DNA of 64,000 bases. It comes from Shewanella indica (GTDB lineage Bacteria; Pseudomonadota; Gammaproteobacteria; Enterobacterales; Shewanellaceae). The stretch is taken from contig NZ_NIJK01000044.1 of NCBI RefSeq assembly GCF_002836975.1, forward strand, positions 1 to 64,000, read 5' to 3'. Positions 1-8,045 of this stretch are shown one piece after another (position 1 is the stretch's first letter; every line of letters starts with the position of its first letter). Both the position numbers and the translations under genes were made by a program. The notes beneath the pieces are model-generated. The model was not told where the DNA came from and did not search any database. It saw nothing but the letters and a program-made list of their open reading frames with translations.

Positions 1-48
1 CGTGCGTTAAAAATGAGTAAAAACAAGTATCCCATTAAGCCTAAGAAA

Positions 49-77
49 AATGCCGTTCACACTAAGTGAACGGCATT
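49..77 (-). terminator. Rho-independent terminator of the 157-495 gene
   Basis: Perfect 12-bp inverted repeat (49-60 with 66-77, 5-nt loop). Read on the minus strand it is followed by a T-rich tract, so it should end the transcript of the small gene just upstream on that strand. Confidence 0.75.
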
Positions 78-156
78 AGCCAAATGGCTGCCTTTACTAT
101 CAATTTATCAATAAAGGAGAATACTGAAATAAACTTAAGAACAGTAAGATTAAAAA

Positions 157-495
157 TCAACCTAATGTCATAATCAAAGAGGCTCGCCAACGACGATAAT
201 GATATGGCAAAATAGGTTGAGGTAAAACCCAACGAGACTCACTGTCACTCTTGTAAAGTGGAATATCTTGGCTTCTTAAGAAGCTCTCCAAGCGAAAAGG
301 GTGTAAACGACAAAAAATAATGTCACAACCTGCCAACTGCTCAACGTGTAACTCATCTTTTGATATGCAAAGTCCAGTATCCATCAGCCAGTAGAGTGTC
401 TGATGATAAATTTCATATTTATGTTGTTTCAGAAAAGCTATCCCCCAACCTGGTTCAGCTGTTAATGCCAACTCTCGGTAAGTTCTGAAATCCAT
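157..495 (-). CDS. Small conserved-looking hypothetical protein (112 aa)
   Basis: I do not recognise this protein. It is a short soluble-looking protein, rich in aromatic residues, Leu, His and Arg, with no signal peptide, membrane segment or known motif that I can see. The ATG is preceded at good spacing by a strong ribosome binding site (GGGAGG), and a clear terminator follows, so it looks like a real monocistronic gene. It lies beside an IS remnant in a more AT-rich stretch than the genes to its right, so recent acquisition is possible but unproven. Confidence 0.6.
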   Translation of the reverse strand: MDFRTYRELALTAEPGWGIAFLKQHKYEIYHQTLYWLMDTGLCISKDELHVEQLAGCDIIFCRLHPFRLESFLRSQDIPLYKSDSESRWVLPQPILPYHYRRWRASLIMTLG

Positions 496-801
496 TGACA
501 GCCTCCCAAAGATAGTTTAGGCAGACTATAAAGGCTTGCTTCAATAATATCGTTAAGAAAAATCCCTATTAATGTAAGAAAATTCTGACATTGAAGTTCT
601 GTCAAATCTCATTACTGGTCACCTAACCAGGTAACTCTCTTTCATGGCATTGCTGGCTAAAGCAGACTAAACATATTTTCCACTGCAATTTATGTATTAG
701 CCTCTGGAATATTCTGCCTCCGGTATAGATAGATGCCATATGTATGCTGGAAATCTTTATTCCTTCAGCTTCAAAAATGGAGGCCATAGTTATAAATGTT
801 T
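496..801. other. Non-coding stretch left of the IS remnant
   Basis: AT-rich DNA between the small hypothetical gene and the transposase remnant. It should hold the promoter of the 157-495 gene. I see no convincing ORF, RNA gene or repeat in it. Confidence 0.4.
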
Positions 802-933
802 TTAGTCAACAACGCCCGTGCAATGCCAAGTGTTAATCGCAGCTTCGTCCAAACAGAAGGTGACTGAGCCACGGTTGACTAATGCCTGATTGTATTGCTT
901 CCAATTAGTGATATTGCGTTCTGACTTACCCAT
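802..933 (-). pseudogene. Remnant of IS5/IS903-type transposase (N-terminus only)
   Basis: Reading the minus strand from the ATG at 933 gives 43 residues that begin MGKSERNITNWKQYNQALVN and continue RGSVTFCLDEAAI..W. This is the typical N-terminus of IS903-group transposases of the IS5 family (TNW..YN.AL..RGS.T.WLDE.AI..W). A stop at 802-804 ends it, whereas a full transposase is about 300 aa with a DDE catalytic domain, which is absent. A sequence resembling an IS903 terminal repeat lies at 992-1011. A second similar copy in the same orientation lies at 801-816, exactly where homology to the transposase is lost. This is a dead fragment, probably left by deletion or nested insertion. Confidence 0.7.
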
Positions 934-1081
934 GAAACTGACCGAAGACCTGTTATGCAAGATCAGATCATGGAAAGCGAAAAAGGTTCCGCTTATTTAG
1001 GCAACAACGCCGGTCTGAATGCAAGGCGTGGTTCGCAACAAATGGCCCTAGTCCTTTACCAGAAAAATTTACATCATCAAC

Positions 1082-1696
1082 TTAGCGGCTATCACGCTTT
1101 TGCTGCAACGCTTCGGCGCCCGTTGCCACCATTCGCAGTTGAGTCACCAGTCGGTCGGCCAGAATCTTGCGATCGGCACGTTTCATATCCAGGGCGGCGG
1201 CGCCGGCATTAAACACCAGAGTCACCAATGCCTCAGCCTGTGCCCTGGCCAACTCCGGGCTGCGTCCGGCGGTGTCCTCGGTGTAGTGCGCCAGTTCCGA
1301 GATAAAGTGTTCAATCTCCCGCGCCACGGCCGCGCGAAAGGCGGCCGAGGTGCCTGAGCGTTCATGCAGCAGGATCCTGAATACGTTAGGGTTGGATTCC
1401 AGTACTTCCATAAAGGTGTCGACCGAGATGCGGATAACACTGCCGCCGGCCTCGGCGCGCTGACGTCCCTTACGCATCATCTGTCTCAGCGTCAAGCCAC
1501 CTTCATCGACCATGGTCAGCCCCAGTTCATTCATATCCTTGAAATGACGGTAAAAAGAGGTTGGCGCTATATTGGCTTCCCTGGCCACTTCCCTAAGACT
1601 CAGGCTGGAAAAACTGCGCTCGGCACTCAGTTGATTGAATGCTGCATCCACCAAGGCGCGGCGGGTTTTCTCTTTCTGCTGTGCTCTGATACCCAT
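1082..1696 (-). CDS. fabR: FabR, TetR-family repressor of unsaturated fatty acid synthesis
   Basis: 204 aa, about the length and sequence of E. coli FabR. The N-terminus [20 protein letters not shown] and the helix-turn-helix region ([20 protein letters not shown], about residues 31-50) are nearly invariant in this family. The rest is the all-helical TetR ligand domain that senses acyl-CoA/acyl-ACP saturation. An in-frame extension to 1747 exists, but the ATG at 1696 matches the family start. It is divergent from a fatty-acid desaturase, and a near-perfect FabR operator lies between them at 1798-1815. It therefore probably controls membrane unsaturation by repressing this desaturase as well as fabA/fabB elsewhere. 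Confidence 0.93.
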   Translation of the reverse strand: MGIRAQQKEKTRRALVDAAFNQLSAERSFSSLSLREVAREANIAPTSFYRHFKDMNELGLTMVDEGGLTLRQMMRKGRQRAEAGGSVIRISVDTFMEVLESNPNVFRILLHERSGTSAAFRAAVAREIEHFISELAHYTEDTAGRSPELARAQAEALVTLVFNAGAAALDMKRADRKILADRLVTQLRMVATGAEALQQKRDSR

Positions 1697-1797
1697 CTTT
1701 ATTCCATTCACTGGATCTGTTGCGCAAATAATACAGGCTTTACTCAATAATCACATCCTCGACTGGTGTCACTGTGATTGTGCTCCAACAGCAACTT

Positions 1798-1815
1798 AGC
1801 GTACACTTGTTAGCT
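1798..1815. promoter_or_regulatory. FabR operator upstream of the desaturase
   Basis: AGCGTACACTTGTTAGCT closely matches the E. coli FabR/FadR-adjacent palindrome AGCGTACACGTGTTCGCT. It lies 25 bp before the desaturase start and 102 bp before fabR. Confidence 0.8.
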
Positions 1816-1839
1816 TAAAGCGTTTTGGAAGTCATCATA

Positions 1840-2946
1840 ATGAAAAAACCTCCCCTCATCTGGACCAACCTGATCCTCTTCCTGCTGACGTTTGCCGGTG
1901 CCTGTATTCTGGTGCCTTGGCGAGGCATCAGCCATGGCTTTGAGCTCAGCGAGTGGCTCACCTTCGTACTGTTGGCCTTCGCCAGTGGTTTGTCTATCAC
2001 CGCCGGTTACCATAGGCTGTGGTCACATAAGGCTTATAAGGCTCACCCTGCCGTGCGTTTCCTGTTCGCCCTGGGTGGTGCGCTGGCTTTGCAGAACAGT
2101 GCCTTACATTGGGCTTCGGATCATCGTATCCATCACAAGCATGTGGATGACAATGACAAGGATCCCTATTCAGCGAACATGGGTTTCTGGTATAGCCATA
2201 TTGGTTGGATGCTCAGGGAATATCAGGCACAACGTTATCACGACTATAACAACGTCAGAGACCTGCAAAACGATACCATAGTCATGTGGCAGCATAAGCA
2301 TTATCTGCTGCTGGCGCTATTGATGAATGTGGGCCTCCCCGCTCTGCTTGGCTGGTTGAACGGCGATATCCTGTCAATGTTGCTGCTGGCTGGTCTGCTG
2401 CGCTTGGTGGTAGTGCATCACTGCACCTTTTTTATCAACTCGTTGGCGCATATCTGGGGTAAGCAACCCTATACTGACCGCAACAGCGCCCGAGACAACG
2501 GCATGCTGGCACTGTTTACTTATGGTGAGGGTTACCATAACTTCCACCATATCTTTGAAAACGATTACCGCAATGGTATTCACTGGTGGCATTACGACCC
2601 CACCAAGTGGTTGATCCGTTTCCTGTCCTGGTTTGGCCTGACCAAAGACCTGCGCAAGATCCCTCAGGAGCGCATCGAAGCCGCCAAACTGCAGATGCAA
2701 CTCAAGCGCGCCCAGCATAAGGTGGCCCATCTGCCCAATTGCGAGGAGATCCTGGAAAAGCTGCAGGCAGAATACGAGGAATTGAAGAGCCACTTACAGG
2801 CCTACTTCGAAGCCAAGAAGGCGCTGCTTGAAGCACGCAAGCAGCAATTGGCCGATAAGCATCTGCTGTCTCAGGTGACGGAAATGCGCTTACGTTTTCG
2901 CGCCCAACGAAAACAATGGCGCCAACTGCAAGCCAGCATAGCCTAA
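1840..2946 (+). CDS. Membrane fatty-acid (acyl-CoA delta-9-type) desaturase
   Basis: 368 aa. An integral-membrane di-iron desaturase that introduces a cis double bond into acyl chains using oxygen and electrons. Three histidine clusters are visible: HRLWSH (58-63), HRIHH (95-99) and HNFHH (233-237), plus VVHH near 192. Hydrophobic segments lie near 10-30, 40-55, 150-175 and 178-195. The last 85 or so residues (after about 280) are a charged, Leu/Gln/Lys-rich predicted coiled coil not needed for catalysis and longer than in classic delta-9 desaturases. The ATG at 1840 was chosen over an upstream TTG at 1825. Divergent from fabR and preceded by a FabR operator, so expression is probably FabR-repressed. 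Confidence 0.9.
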   Translation: MKKPPLIWTNLILFLLTFAGACILVPWRGISHGFELSEWLTFVLLAFASGLSITAGYHRLWSHKAYKAHPAVRFLFALGGALALQNSALHWASDHRIHHKHVDDNDKDPYSANMGFWYSHIGWMLREYQAQRYHDYNNVRDLQNDTIVMWQHKHYLLLALLMNVGLPALLGWLNGDILSMLLLAGLLRLVVVHHCTFFINSLAHIWGKQPYTDRNSARDNGMLALFTYGEGYHNFHHIFENDYRNGIHWWHYDPTKWLIRFLSWFGLTKDLRKIPQERIEAAKLQMQLKRAQHKVAHLPNCEEILEKLQAEYEELKSHLQAYFEAKKALLEARKQQLADKHLLSQVTEMRLRFRAQRKQWRQLQASIA

Positions 2947-3005
2947 AACCTTGTCGTAGCCACCCAAGGCCTGGCGATCGGCTTAACAGAATTTACCTGA
3001 GTTGT

Positions 3006-3035
3006 GAAACGGTCGGCTTGTACTGCGGCCGTTTC
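3006..3035 (+). other. Hairpin between the desaturase and selD
   Basis: GAAACGG at 3006-3012 pairs with CCGTTTC at 3029-3035. It is followed by a broken T tract (TGTTTATG). It could be a weak terminator for the desaturase or a structure in the selD leader. The sequence does not decide. Confidence 0.4.
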
Positions 3036-3078
3036 TGTTTATGATCAGGGGTTATTTCAATCACTCAGGGACCCGGCT

Positions 3079-4122
3079 ATGTCAGATCAGTCAGTAAAAC
3101 TCACGGAATACAGTCACGGTGCAGGTTGCGGTTGCAAGATTTCTCCCAAAGTCCTCAGCACCATTTTGGCCTCTCAATTGCCGGACTTTAAAGATCCCCG
3201 CCTGTTGGTCGGCAACCAGAGCAGGGATGATGCGGCCGTGTATCAGTTGGATGATCACACGGGCATTATCAGCACCACAGACTTCTTTATGCCGATAGTC
3301 GATGACCCTTTCACTTTCGGCCGTATCGCAGCCACCAATGCCATCAGTGATATCTATGCCATGGGCGGTAAGCCTATTATGGCAATTGCCATTCTGGGCT
3401 GGCCGGTGAACAAGCTGTCACCCGAAATTGCCCAGCAGGTAGTGGATGGCGGACGCCAAGCCTGCATGGATGCCGGGATCATGCTGGCCGGTGGCCATAG
3501 CATAGACGCACCCGAGCCTATTTTCGGCCTGGCAGTAACCGGCACAGTGGCGCTGGAGCACCTCAAGCAGAACGATACCGCCAAGGCGGGTGACAAGCTC
3601 TATCTCACCAAACCTTTGGGAATTGGCATACTGACTACGGCACAAAAGCAGAAGAAGCTGGCACCGCAGGACGTCAATATCGCCCCCGAAGCCATGTGCC
3701 AACTCAATAAAATAGGTGCCGAAGTCGCCAAGATAAGCGCGGTTCACGCCATGACAGACGTGACGGGCTTTGGTCTGGCGGGCCACCTGCTGGAAATGTG
3801 TCAGGGCTCCAACCTCAAGGCCAGCATAGATACAGCCAAACTGCCGTTGCTGGAAAAAGCCTCCGAGTATCTGGCTATGGGTTGTATCCCGGGCGGCACC
3901 CACAGAAACTTTGACAGCTACGGTGAGCACCTTCCCGAAGTTTCCGAGCAACAAAAGGCCTTACTGTGCGATCCGCAAACCAGCGGTGGCTTACTTATCG
4001 CTGTCGGCGCCGAGGGTGAGGCAGAACTGCAGCAACTGCTGACCAGCCAAGGGCTGGAGCTACACTGCATAGGTGCGCTCGACTGCCGCGACGACAGTCA
4101 GCAGTGGGTGGAGCTTATATGA
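3079..4122 (+). CDS. selD: Selenide, water dikinase (selenophosphate synthetase)
   Basis: 347 aa. Makes selenophosphate from selenide and ATP, the selenium donor for selenocysteyl-tRNA and tRNA 2-selenouridine. The N-terminus [20 protein letters not shown] carries the catalytic Cys17 (a Cys here, not selenocysteine) and the ATP-binding Lys20. Further family blocks are [11 protein letters not shown], the [10 protein letters not shown] segment, [13 protein letters not shown] and [10 protein letters not shown]. The ATG at 3079 matches the E. coli start exactly; an in-frame extension to 3004 is unlikely. Its stop overlaps the selU start (ATGA), so the two are translationally coupled. Confidence 0.97.
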   Translation: MSDQSVKLTEYSHGAGCGCKISPKVLSTILASQLPDFKDPRLLVGNQSRDDAAVYQLDDHTGIISTTDFFMPIVDDPFTFGRIAATNAISDIYAMGGKPIMAIAILGWPVNKLSPEIAQQVVDGGRQACMDAGIMLAGGHSIDAPEPIFGLAVTGTVALEHLKQNDTAKAGDKLYLTKPLGIGILTTAQKQKKLAPQDVNIAPEAMCQLNKIGAEVAKISAVHAMTDVTGFGLAGHLLEMCQGSNLKASIDTAKLPLLEKASEYLAMGCIPGGTHRNFDSYGEHLPEVSEQQKALLCDPQTSGGLLIAVGAEGEAELQQLLTSQGLELHCIGALDCRDDSQQWVELI

Positions 4123-5234
4123 GTCGACAGATAATCGCGCCTGCAGAATACCGGGAGATCTTCCTATCCGATCGTCCCCTGGTCGATCTGCGGGCGCCGG
4201 TTGAGTTTGCCAAGGGTGCCTTTCCTGCCAGCACCAACCTGCCATTGATGAACGACAGCGAAAGGCAGAAGGTGGGCACCTGTTATAAAGAGCATGGGCA
4301 GGCCGCCGCCATAGAGCTCGGTCATTCGCTGGTCAAAGGCAAGATCAAGGCCGCGCGTATTCAAGCCTGGCTGGATTTCTTCAGCGCCCACCCAGATGCC
4401 AACCTCTACTGTTTTCGGGGTGGCCTACGCTCTCAACTGACCCAGCAATGGATCCGTGAGGCCGGTCTTGAAGTGCCCTATATTCAGGGCGGCTACAAGG
4501 CGATGCGCCAATACCTTATCGATACCATAGATAACACCCCGCAGCAGCAACAGCTGTTGATCCTCAGCGGCATTACCGGCTCAGGCAAGACAGAGTTTAT
4601 TCTCAGCCGCAGCGAGTCTGTGGATCTGGAAGGGACAGCCAATCACAGAGGATCGAGCTTTGGTAAAAATGTTACTCCGCAGCCCAGTCAGATCAATTTT
4701 GAAAACAGCTTGGCTCGGGAGCTGTTGAAGCATCAAGAGAGGCAAGAGTCCTGCCTGCTGTTGGAAGACGAAAGCTTCCTGATTGGCCGCCGCGCCATAC
4801 CCAAAGTCTTTTTCAGTGCCATGCAGCAGGCGCAGGTTTTAGTGTTGGAAGAGCCGCTGGAGGCCCGACTCCCCCGTCTTCTGGATGAGTACGTGCACAA
4901 GATGCAGCGAGGTTTTGAACAGCATTACGGCGCAGAAGAAGGCATGACGACGTTCGGCGCCTATCTGCGTCAGAGTGTCGAGGGCATACGCAAGCGTATG
5001 GGGCACCAACAAACTGAGCAACTGCTGGAGCTGGTCGACTCAAGCTTGCAGACACAGCAGCAACGCAACACTACAGAACAACACCTGGAGTGGATCTCAC
5101 TGCTACTGGAGAAGTATTACGACCCCATGTATCAGTACCAGCTGGAGAAAAAGGCCGAGCGGATCATCTTCCGCGGAGACCGTCAGGCCATTCATCAGTG
5201 GCTGGATGAGAGGCGGGCAAACCGCCAGCAATGA
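4119..5234 (+). CDS. selU: tRNA 2-selenouridine synthase
   Basis: 371 aa (SelU/MnmH, formerly YbbB). Converts 2-thiouridine at the wobble position of Lys, Glu and Gln tRNAs to 2-selenouridine, using selenophosphate from SelD. An N-terminal rhodanese domain (about 1-125) carries the active Cys98 in LYCFRGG. A C-terminal P-loop domain has GITGSGKT at 151-158. The start ATG overlaps the selD stop, giving a two-gene selenium operon. Confidence 0.95.
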   Translation: MSRQIIAPAEYREIFLSDRPLVDLRAPVEFAKGAFPASTNLPLMNDSERQKVGTCYKEHGQAAAIELGHSLVKGKIKAARIQAWLDFFSAHPDANLYCFRGGLRSQLTQQWIREAGLEVPYIQGGYKAMRQYLIDTIDNTPQQQQLLILSGITGSGKTEFILSRSESVDLEGTANHRGSSFGKNVTPQPSQINFENSLARELLKHQERQESCLLLEDESFLIGRRAIPKVFFSAMQQAQVLVLEEPLEARLPRLLDEYVHKMQRGFEQHYGAEEGMTTFGAYLRQSVEGIRKRMGHQQTEQLLELVDSSLQTQQQRNTTEQHLEWISLLLEKYYDPMYQYQLEKKAERIIFRGDRQAIHQWLDERRANRQQ

Positions 5235-5282
5235 GTGTAACGGCGGGCCATCAAGCTTAATTGGCTCTTGCGCAAACAAAAT

Positions 5283-5304
5283 GAGCCCGGCTGCGACCGG
5301 GCTC
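5283..5304. terminator. Hairpin between selU and the MFS-acyltransferase gene
   Basis: GAGCCCGG (5283-5290) and CCGGGCTC (5297-5304) form an 8-bp GC-rich stem with short T tracts on either side. It probably terminates the convergent transcripts in both directions. Confidence 0.7.
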
Positions 5305-5320
5305 TTTCGTTGACATGACC

Positions 5321-7192
5321 TTAGCTGCCGGGTTTGGCCAACAGATCGGCTACCCGCTGCTGCAACGAGTGACGGCTCTCTTCTGCGCCGGGTACCTGAG
5401 CTGCGATATTGACCTTAAGCCTGGACCAGAAACGTCTTGGCCGGGTCGTCAGGGCATGGCCATCTTTGTGGCTGAAATAAGATCCCCACAAACCTTTGAG
5501 CGCCATTGGCACCACAGGTACAGGATCCTTTGCCAGTATCTGTTCGATACCGGGCCGGAACTCATGCAACTCACCGTCGGGAGACAACCTTCCCTCAGGA
5601 AAAATACACACCAACTCTTCATTGGCCAGCGCCTGGTGGATACGCTCGAAGGCCCGGGTATAGGTATCAATGCACTTTTTCGGTGAACAGATAGGGATCA
5701 CCCCGGCGTGGCGAAACAGATACTTGAGCAAGGGCATTTCACTTATGCTCTTATCCATCACAAAGCGCACCGGGCGAGTGGATGCTCCCAGCAGCACCAA
5801 GGCATCGACGTAACTGACATGGTTACACACCAGCACGGCAGCCCCCTGCTTGGGAATGTTTTCCCGGCCTTCAACCTTAAGACGATACAAGAGATGGCTC
5901 AGCAGATAACTGATAAACCTCAGCGTAAATTCAGGCACCCGGCTATAGACATACAACGCTACCACGGCGTTGAATACCGCCAGCAGAGTAAATAGCTGAG
6001 GGATCGACAAACCCACCAGCTCCAGCAATATTATCGACAATATCGCCGAACACACCATAAACAGGGCATTGATGATATTGTTGGCGGCTATGGCTTGGGC
6101 ACATTCACCCGGGGCCGAACGCGACTGAATAAAGGCATACAGAGGCACAATAAACAGGCCGCCACTGACCCCCACCATAAACAGTGCCAACATCAGCCTG
6201 AAGTGTTCACTGCGGCCGACAAACTCGCTTATGTCGTAGAGATATCCCGCCGGCAGTTGGCTGTAGTCAGGAATGGCCCACAGCAGATCCAGACCAAAAA
6301 AGGTTAACCCGGCCACCCCGAAAGGCAGCAACCCCAGCTCTACATGACCAAAGGAGAAGCGCTCACAAACAAAGGAGCCGACCGCAATACCTATGGAAAA
6401 CAGCGCCAGCAGCAGCGACACCACAGTGGCGTCCGAGTGCAGCGAGCCTCTGGCAAAATTGGGGAACTGGGTCAGATAGGTGGCACCCAAAAACCAGAAC
6501 CAGCTAATCGCCAGAATCGCCATCCAGATTGACGGCGTTTGCCGTACCCGCTTGATACTGGCCAGAGTGCCGGACAGGGGCGCAAAGCGTACCTTGTCTA
6601 TCGGCAGCGGCGCCGGCAGTGATGGAATCGCCCGGCTGGAGAGGAAACCGGCCAAGGCCAGCACAGATACGGTTATCGCCGCCCACATCAGGCCGTTGTC
6701 ACTGGTTACCAGCAGCCCGGCACTCAAGGTGCCTATCAAAATAGACAGAAAGGTGCCCATCTCTACCCAGGCGTTACCGGTGACCAACTCATCTTCTCTA
6801 AGCGCCTGCGGCAGCAGCGAGTATTTTACCGGGCCAAAGTACGCCGATTGGGTGCCGGTAAGAAACAGCAGCAGCAACATCAACAGATAGCTTTGCGCCA
6901 TAATCGCCGCGGCGGCGCAGGACATGATGATAAGCTCCAGCAGCTTTAACCTGCGGATCATCAGCGCCTTGTCCATATTGTCGGCCACCATCCCCGCATG
7001 GGCGGAAAACAGAAAGAAAGGCAGGATGAAGATCCCCGCCGCCAGATTAACAAACAGATCGACACTCATCGGCAGGTTATCGACCTGGCTGTAGGTCACC
7101 AGCAGCAGCAACACATTCTTGTAGATGTTGTCGTTGAGTGCCCCCAGACATTGAGTGGCGAAATAGGGTAAAAATCGTTTACTCAGGAACAT
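5321..7192 (-). CDS. Fused MFS transporter / PlsC-type acyltransferase (LplT-Aas-like)
   Basis: 623 aa. The first 390 or so residues form an MFS transporter with about 12 membrane segments, resembling the lysophospholipid flippase LplT (start MFLSKRFLPYFATQCLGALN). The C-terminal 190 or so residues are a 1-acylglycerol-phosphate acyltransferase (PlsC) domain with NHVSYVD (HX4D) and FPEGRLS motifs. The likely role is to take lysophospholipid inwards and re-acylate it. The AMP-ligase domain of E. coli Aas is absent. The ATG at 7192 has a GAGGGA ribosome site; the longer frame to 7258 overlaps the upstream gene. It overlaps the end of the TetR gene by 10 bp, so the two form an operon. Confidence 0.85.
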   Translation of the reverse strand: MFLSKRFLPYFATQCLGALNDNIYKNVLLLLVTYSQVDNLPMSVDLFVNLAAGIFILPFFLFSAHAGMVADNMDKALMIRRLKLLELIIMSCAAAAIMAQSYLLMLLLLFLTGTQSAYFGPVKYSLLPQALREDELVTGNAWVEMGTFLSILIGTLSAGLLVTSDNGLMWAAITVSVLALAGFLSSRAIPSLPAPLPIDKVRFAPLSGTLASIKRVRQTPSIWMAILAISWFWFLGATYLTQFPNFARGSLHSDATVVSLLLALFSIGIAVGSFVCERFSFGHVELGLLPFGVAGLTFFGLDLLWAIPDYSQLPAGYLYDISEFVGRSEHFRLMLALFMVGVSGGLFIVPLYAFIQSRSAPGECAQAIAANNIINALFMVCSAILSIILLELVGLSIPQLFTLLAVFNAVVALYVYSRVPEFTLRFISYLLSHLLYRLKVEGRENIPKQGAAVLVCNHVSYVDALVLLGASTRPVRFVMDKSISEMPLLKYLFRHAGVIPICSPKKCIDTYTRAFERIHQALANEELVCIFPEGRLSPDGELHEFRPGIEQILAKDPVPVVPMALKGLWGSYFSHKDGHALTTRPRRFWSRLKVNIAAQVPGAEESRHSLQQRVADLLAKPGS

Positions 7193-7797
7193 GTTCCCTC
7201 CTCCAGTTGCATCGCCGTCCACCACAAGTCCACCTGAAATGTCAGTAACTGCAACCACGAAGCCTGACTGAAGAGCTTATCGTCCAGCGCCAGGCCAGTC
7301 AGCCCATGGATACTGCTCCAGAAGCTGCGACTGGCGAGCGCCAGCTTGGATGAGGGCAAGTTTGGCAACAAGTCACCGAGTTGCTGTTCGAGCAAGCCTA
7401 TCAGCTCGGCAATCAGCTGTTGTTGCGATTCTGGCAGAGGTTCTTCCGGCCCCAGATGCAAGGCAAACACCAAACGAAATGCCTGGGGTTGGCTATGGGC
7501 AAACTCGGCATAAGCCTTGGCCAATGCCAACAGCTTCAGCTCGCCGGTTGCGAATGTTTGTTCGCACACCAATTGCATTTGCTCAAGCAGACGCTCCAAG
7601 ACCCTGGCGGATACGCTCAGGAGCAGATAGTTGTAGCTACCAAAGAGGTTAATTAAGGTACTGGGGGCATAGCCCACTTGGGAGGCGATCCGTCTAAGAC
7701 TCAGGCTGGTATATTCCTCCTGATTCAACAACTGCTCGACGGCATCCAGTGCCATGAGGCGGATCTCTTGATGACTGTGTTCCTTGCGTCTTGCCAT
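7183..7797 (-). CDS. TetR-family transcriptional regulator
   Basis: 204 aa. The N-terminal helix-turn-helix (SLSLRRIASQVGYAPSTLINLFGSYNYLL, in the first 60 residues) is typical of TetR. The ligand domain is of unknown specificity. I prefer ATG 7797 (MARRKEH) because AGGA lies 9 nt upstream; the alternative ATG at 7806 sits directly on that site. It is the first gene of an operon with the lysophospholipid transporter/acyltransferase, so it probably autoregulates that operon in response to a lipid signal (inference). A palindrome at 7854-7873 is a good operator candidate. Confidence 0.88.
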   Translation of the reverse strand: MARRKEHSHQEIRLMALDAVEQLLNQEEYTSLSLRRIASQVGYAPSTLINLFGSYNYLLLSVSARVLERLLEQMQLVCEQTFATGELKLLALAKAYAEFAHSQPQAFRLVFALHLGPEEPLPESQQQLIAELIGLLEQQLGDLLPNLPSSKLALASRSFWSSIHGLTGLALDDKLFSQASWLQLLTFQVDLWWTAMQLEEGTCS

Positions 7798-7853
7798 AGT
7801 GTCCATTCCTGAAAAGAGATGGCAGCAGACTAACAGCCTTTAAAATAAAAAAC

Positions 7854-7873
7854 AATGTTCACAATGTGACATT
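7854..7873. promoter_or_regulatory. Candidate operator of the adjacent TetR regulator
   Basis: AATGTTCACAATGTGACATT is an imperfect palindrome (AATGT(T)CACA / TGTGACATT) 57 bp upstream of the TetR start, within an AT-rich promoter region. The size and symmetry fit a TetR-family site. Confidence 0.5.
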
Positions 7874-7911
7874 TTTTAATCAGAATTACGGGAGGCAATT
7901 GATATCTTCTA

Positions 7912-7926
7912 AGGTAATCATTACCT
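7912..7926. promoter_or_regulatory. 15-bp palindrome AGGTAATCATTACCT
   Basis: Seven-base arms around a single central base, 115 bp upstream of the TetR start. It could be a second operator. The regulator is unknown. Confidence 0.4.
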
Positions 7927-7989
7927 AAAAGTACACCAAATAATATGACTTCAGCTTACTGCCTCTAGTTCTAATAGGGTCAAAACGAC

Positions 7990-8020
7990 AATAGGCCAGA
8001 AGCACAGCTTCTGGCCTATT
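7990..8020 (-). terminator. Terminator of gor
   Basis: Perfect inverted repeat of 13 bp (AATAGGCCAGAAG / CTTCTGGCCTATT) with a 5-nt loop, located 25 bp after the gor stop codon on the minus strand. T-rich sequence follows in both directions. Confidence 0.8.
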
Positions 8021-8045
8021 TTACCTGTGATATGCATCCACTTGA

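Noticed and set aside
955..1212. 85-codon frame between the IS remnant and fabR
   Set aside because: It overlaps the fabR C-terminus on the other strand and has no ribosome site or motif.
3079..4122. Selenocysteine codon in selD
   Set aside because: The catalytic position (residue 17) is an ordinary Cys codon; no in-frame TGA.
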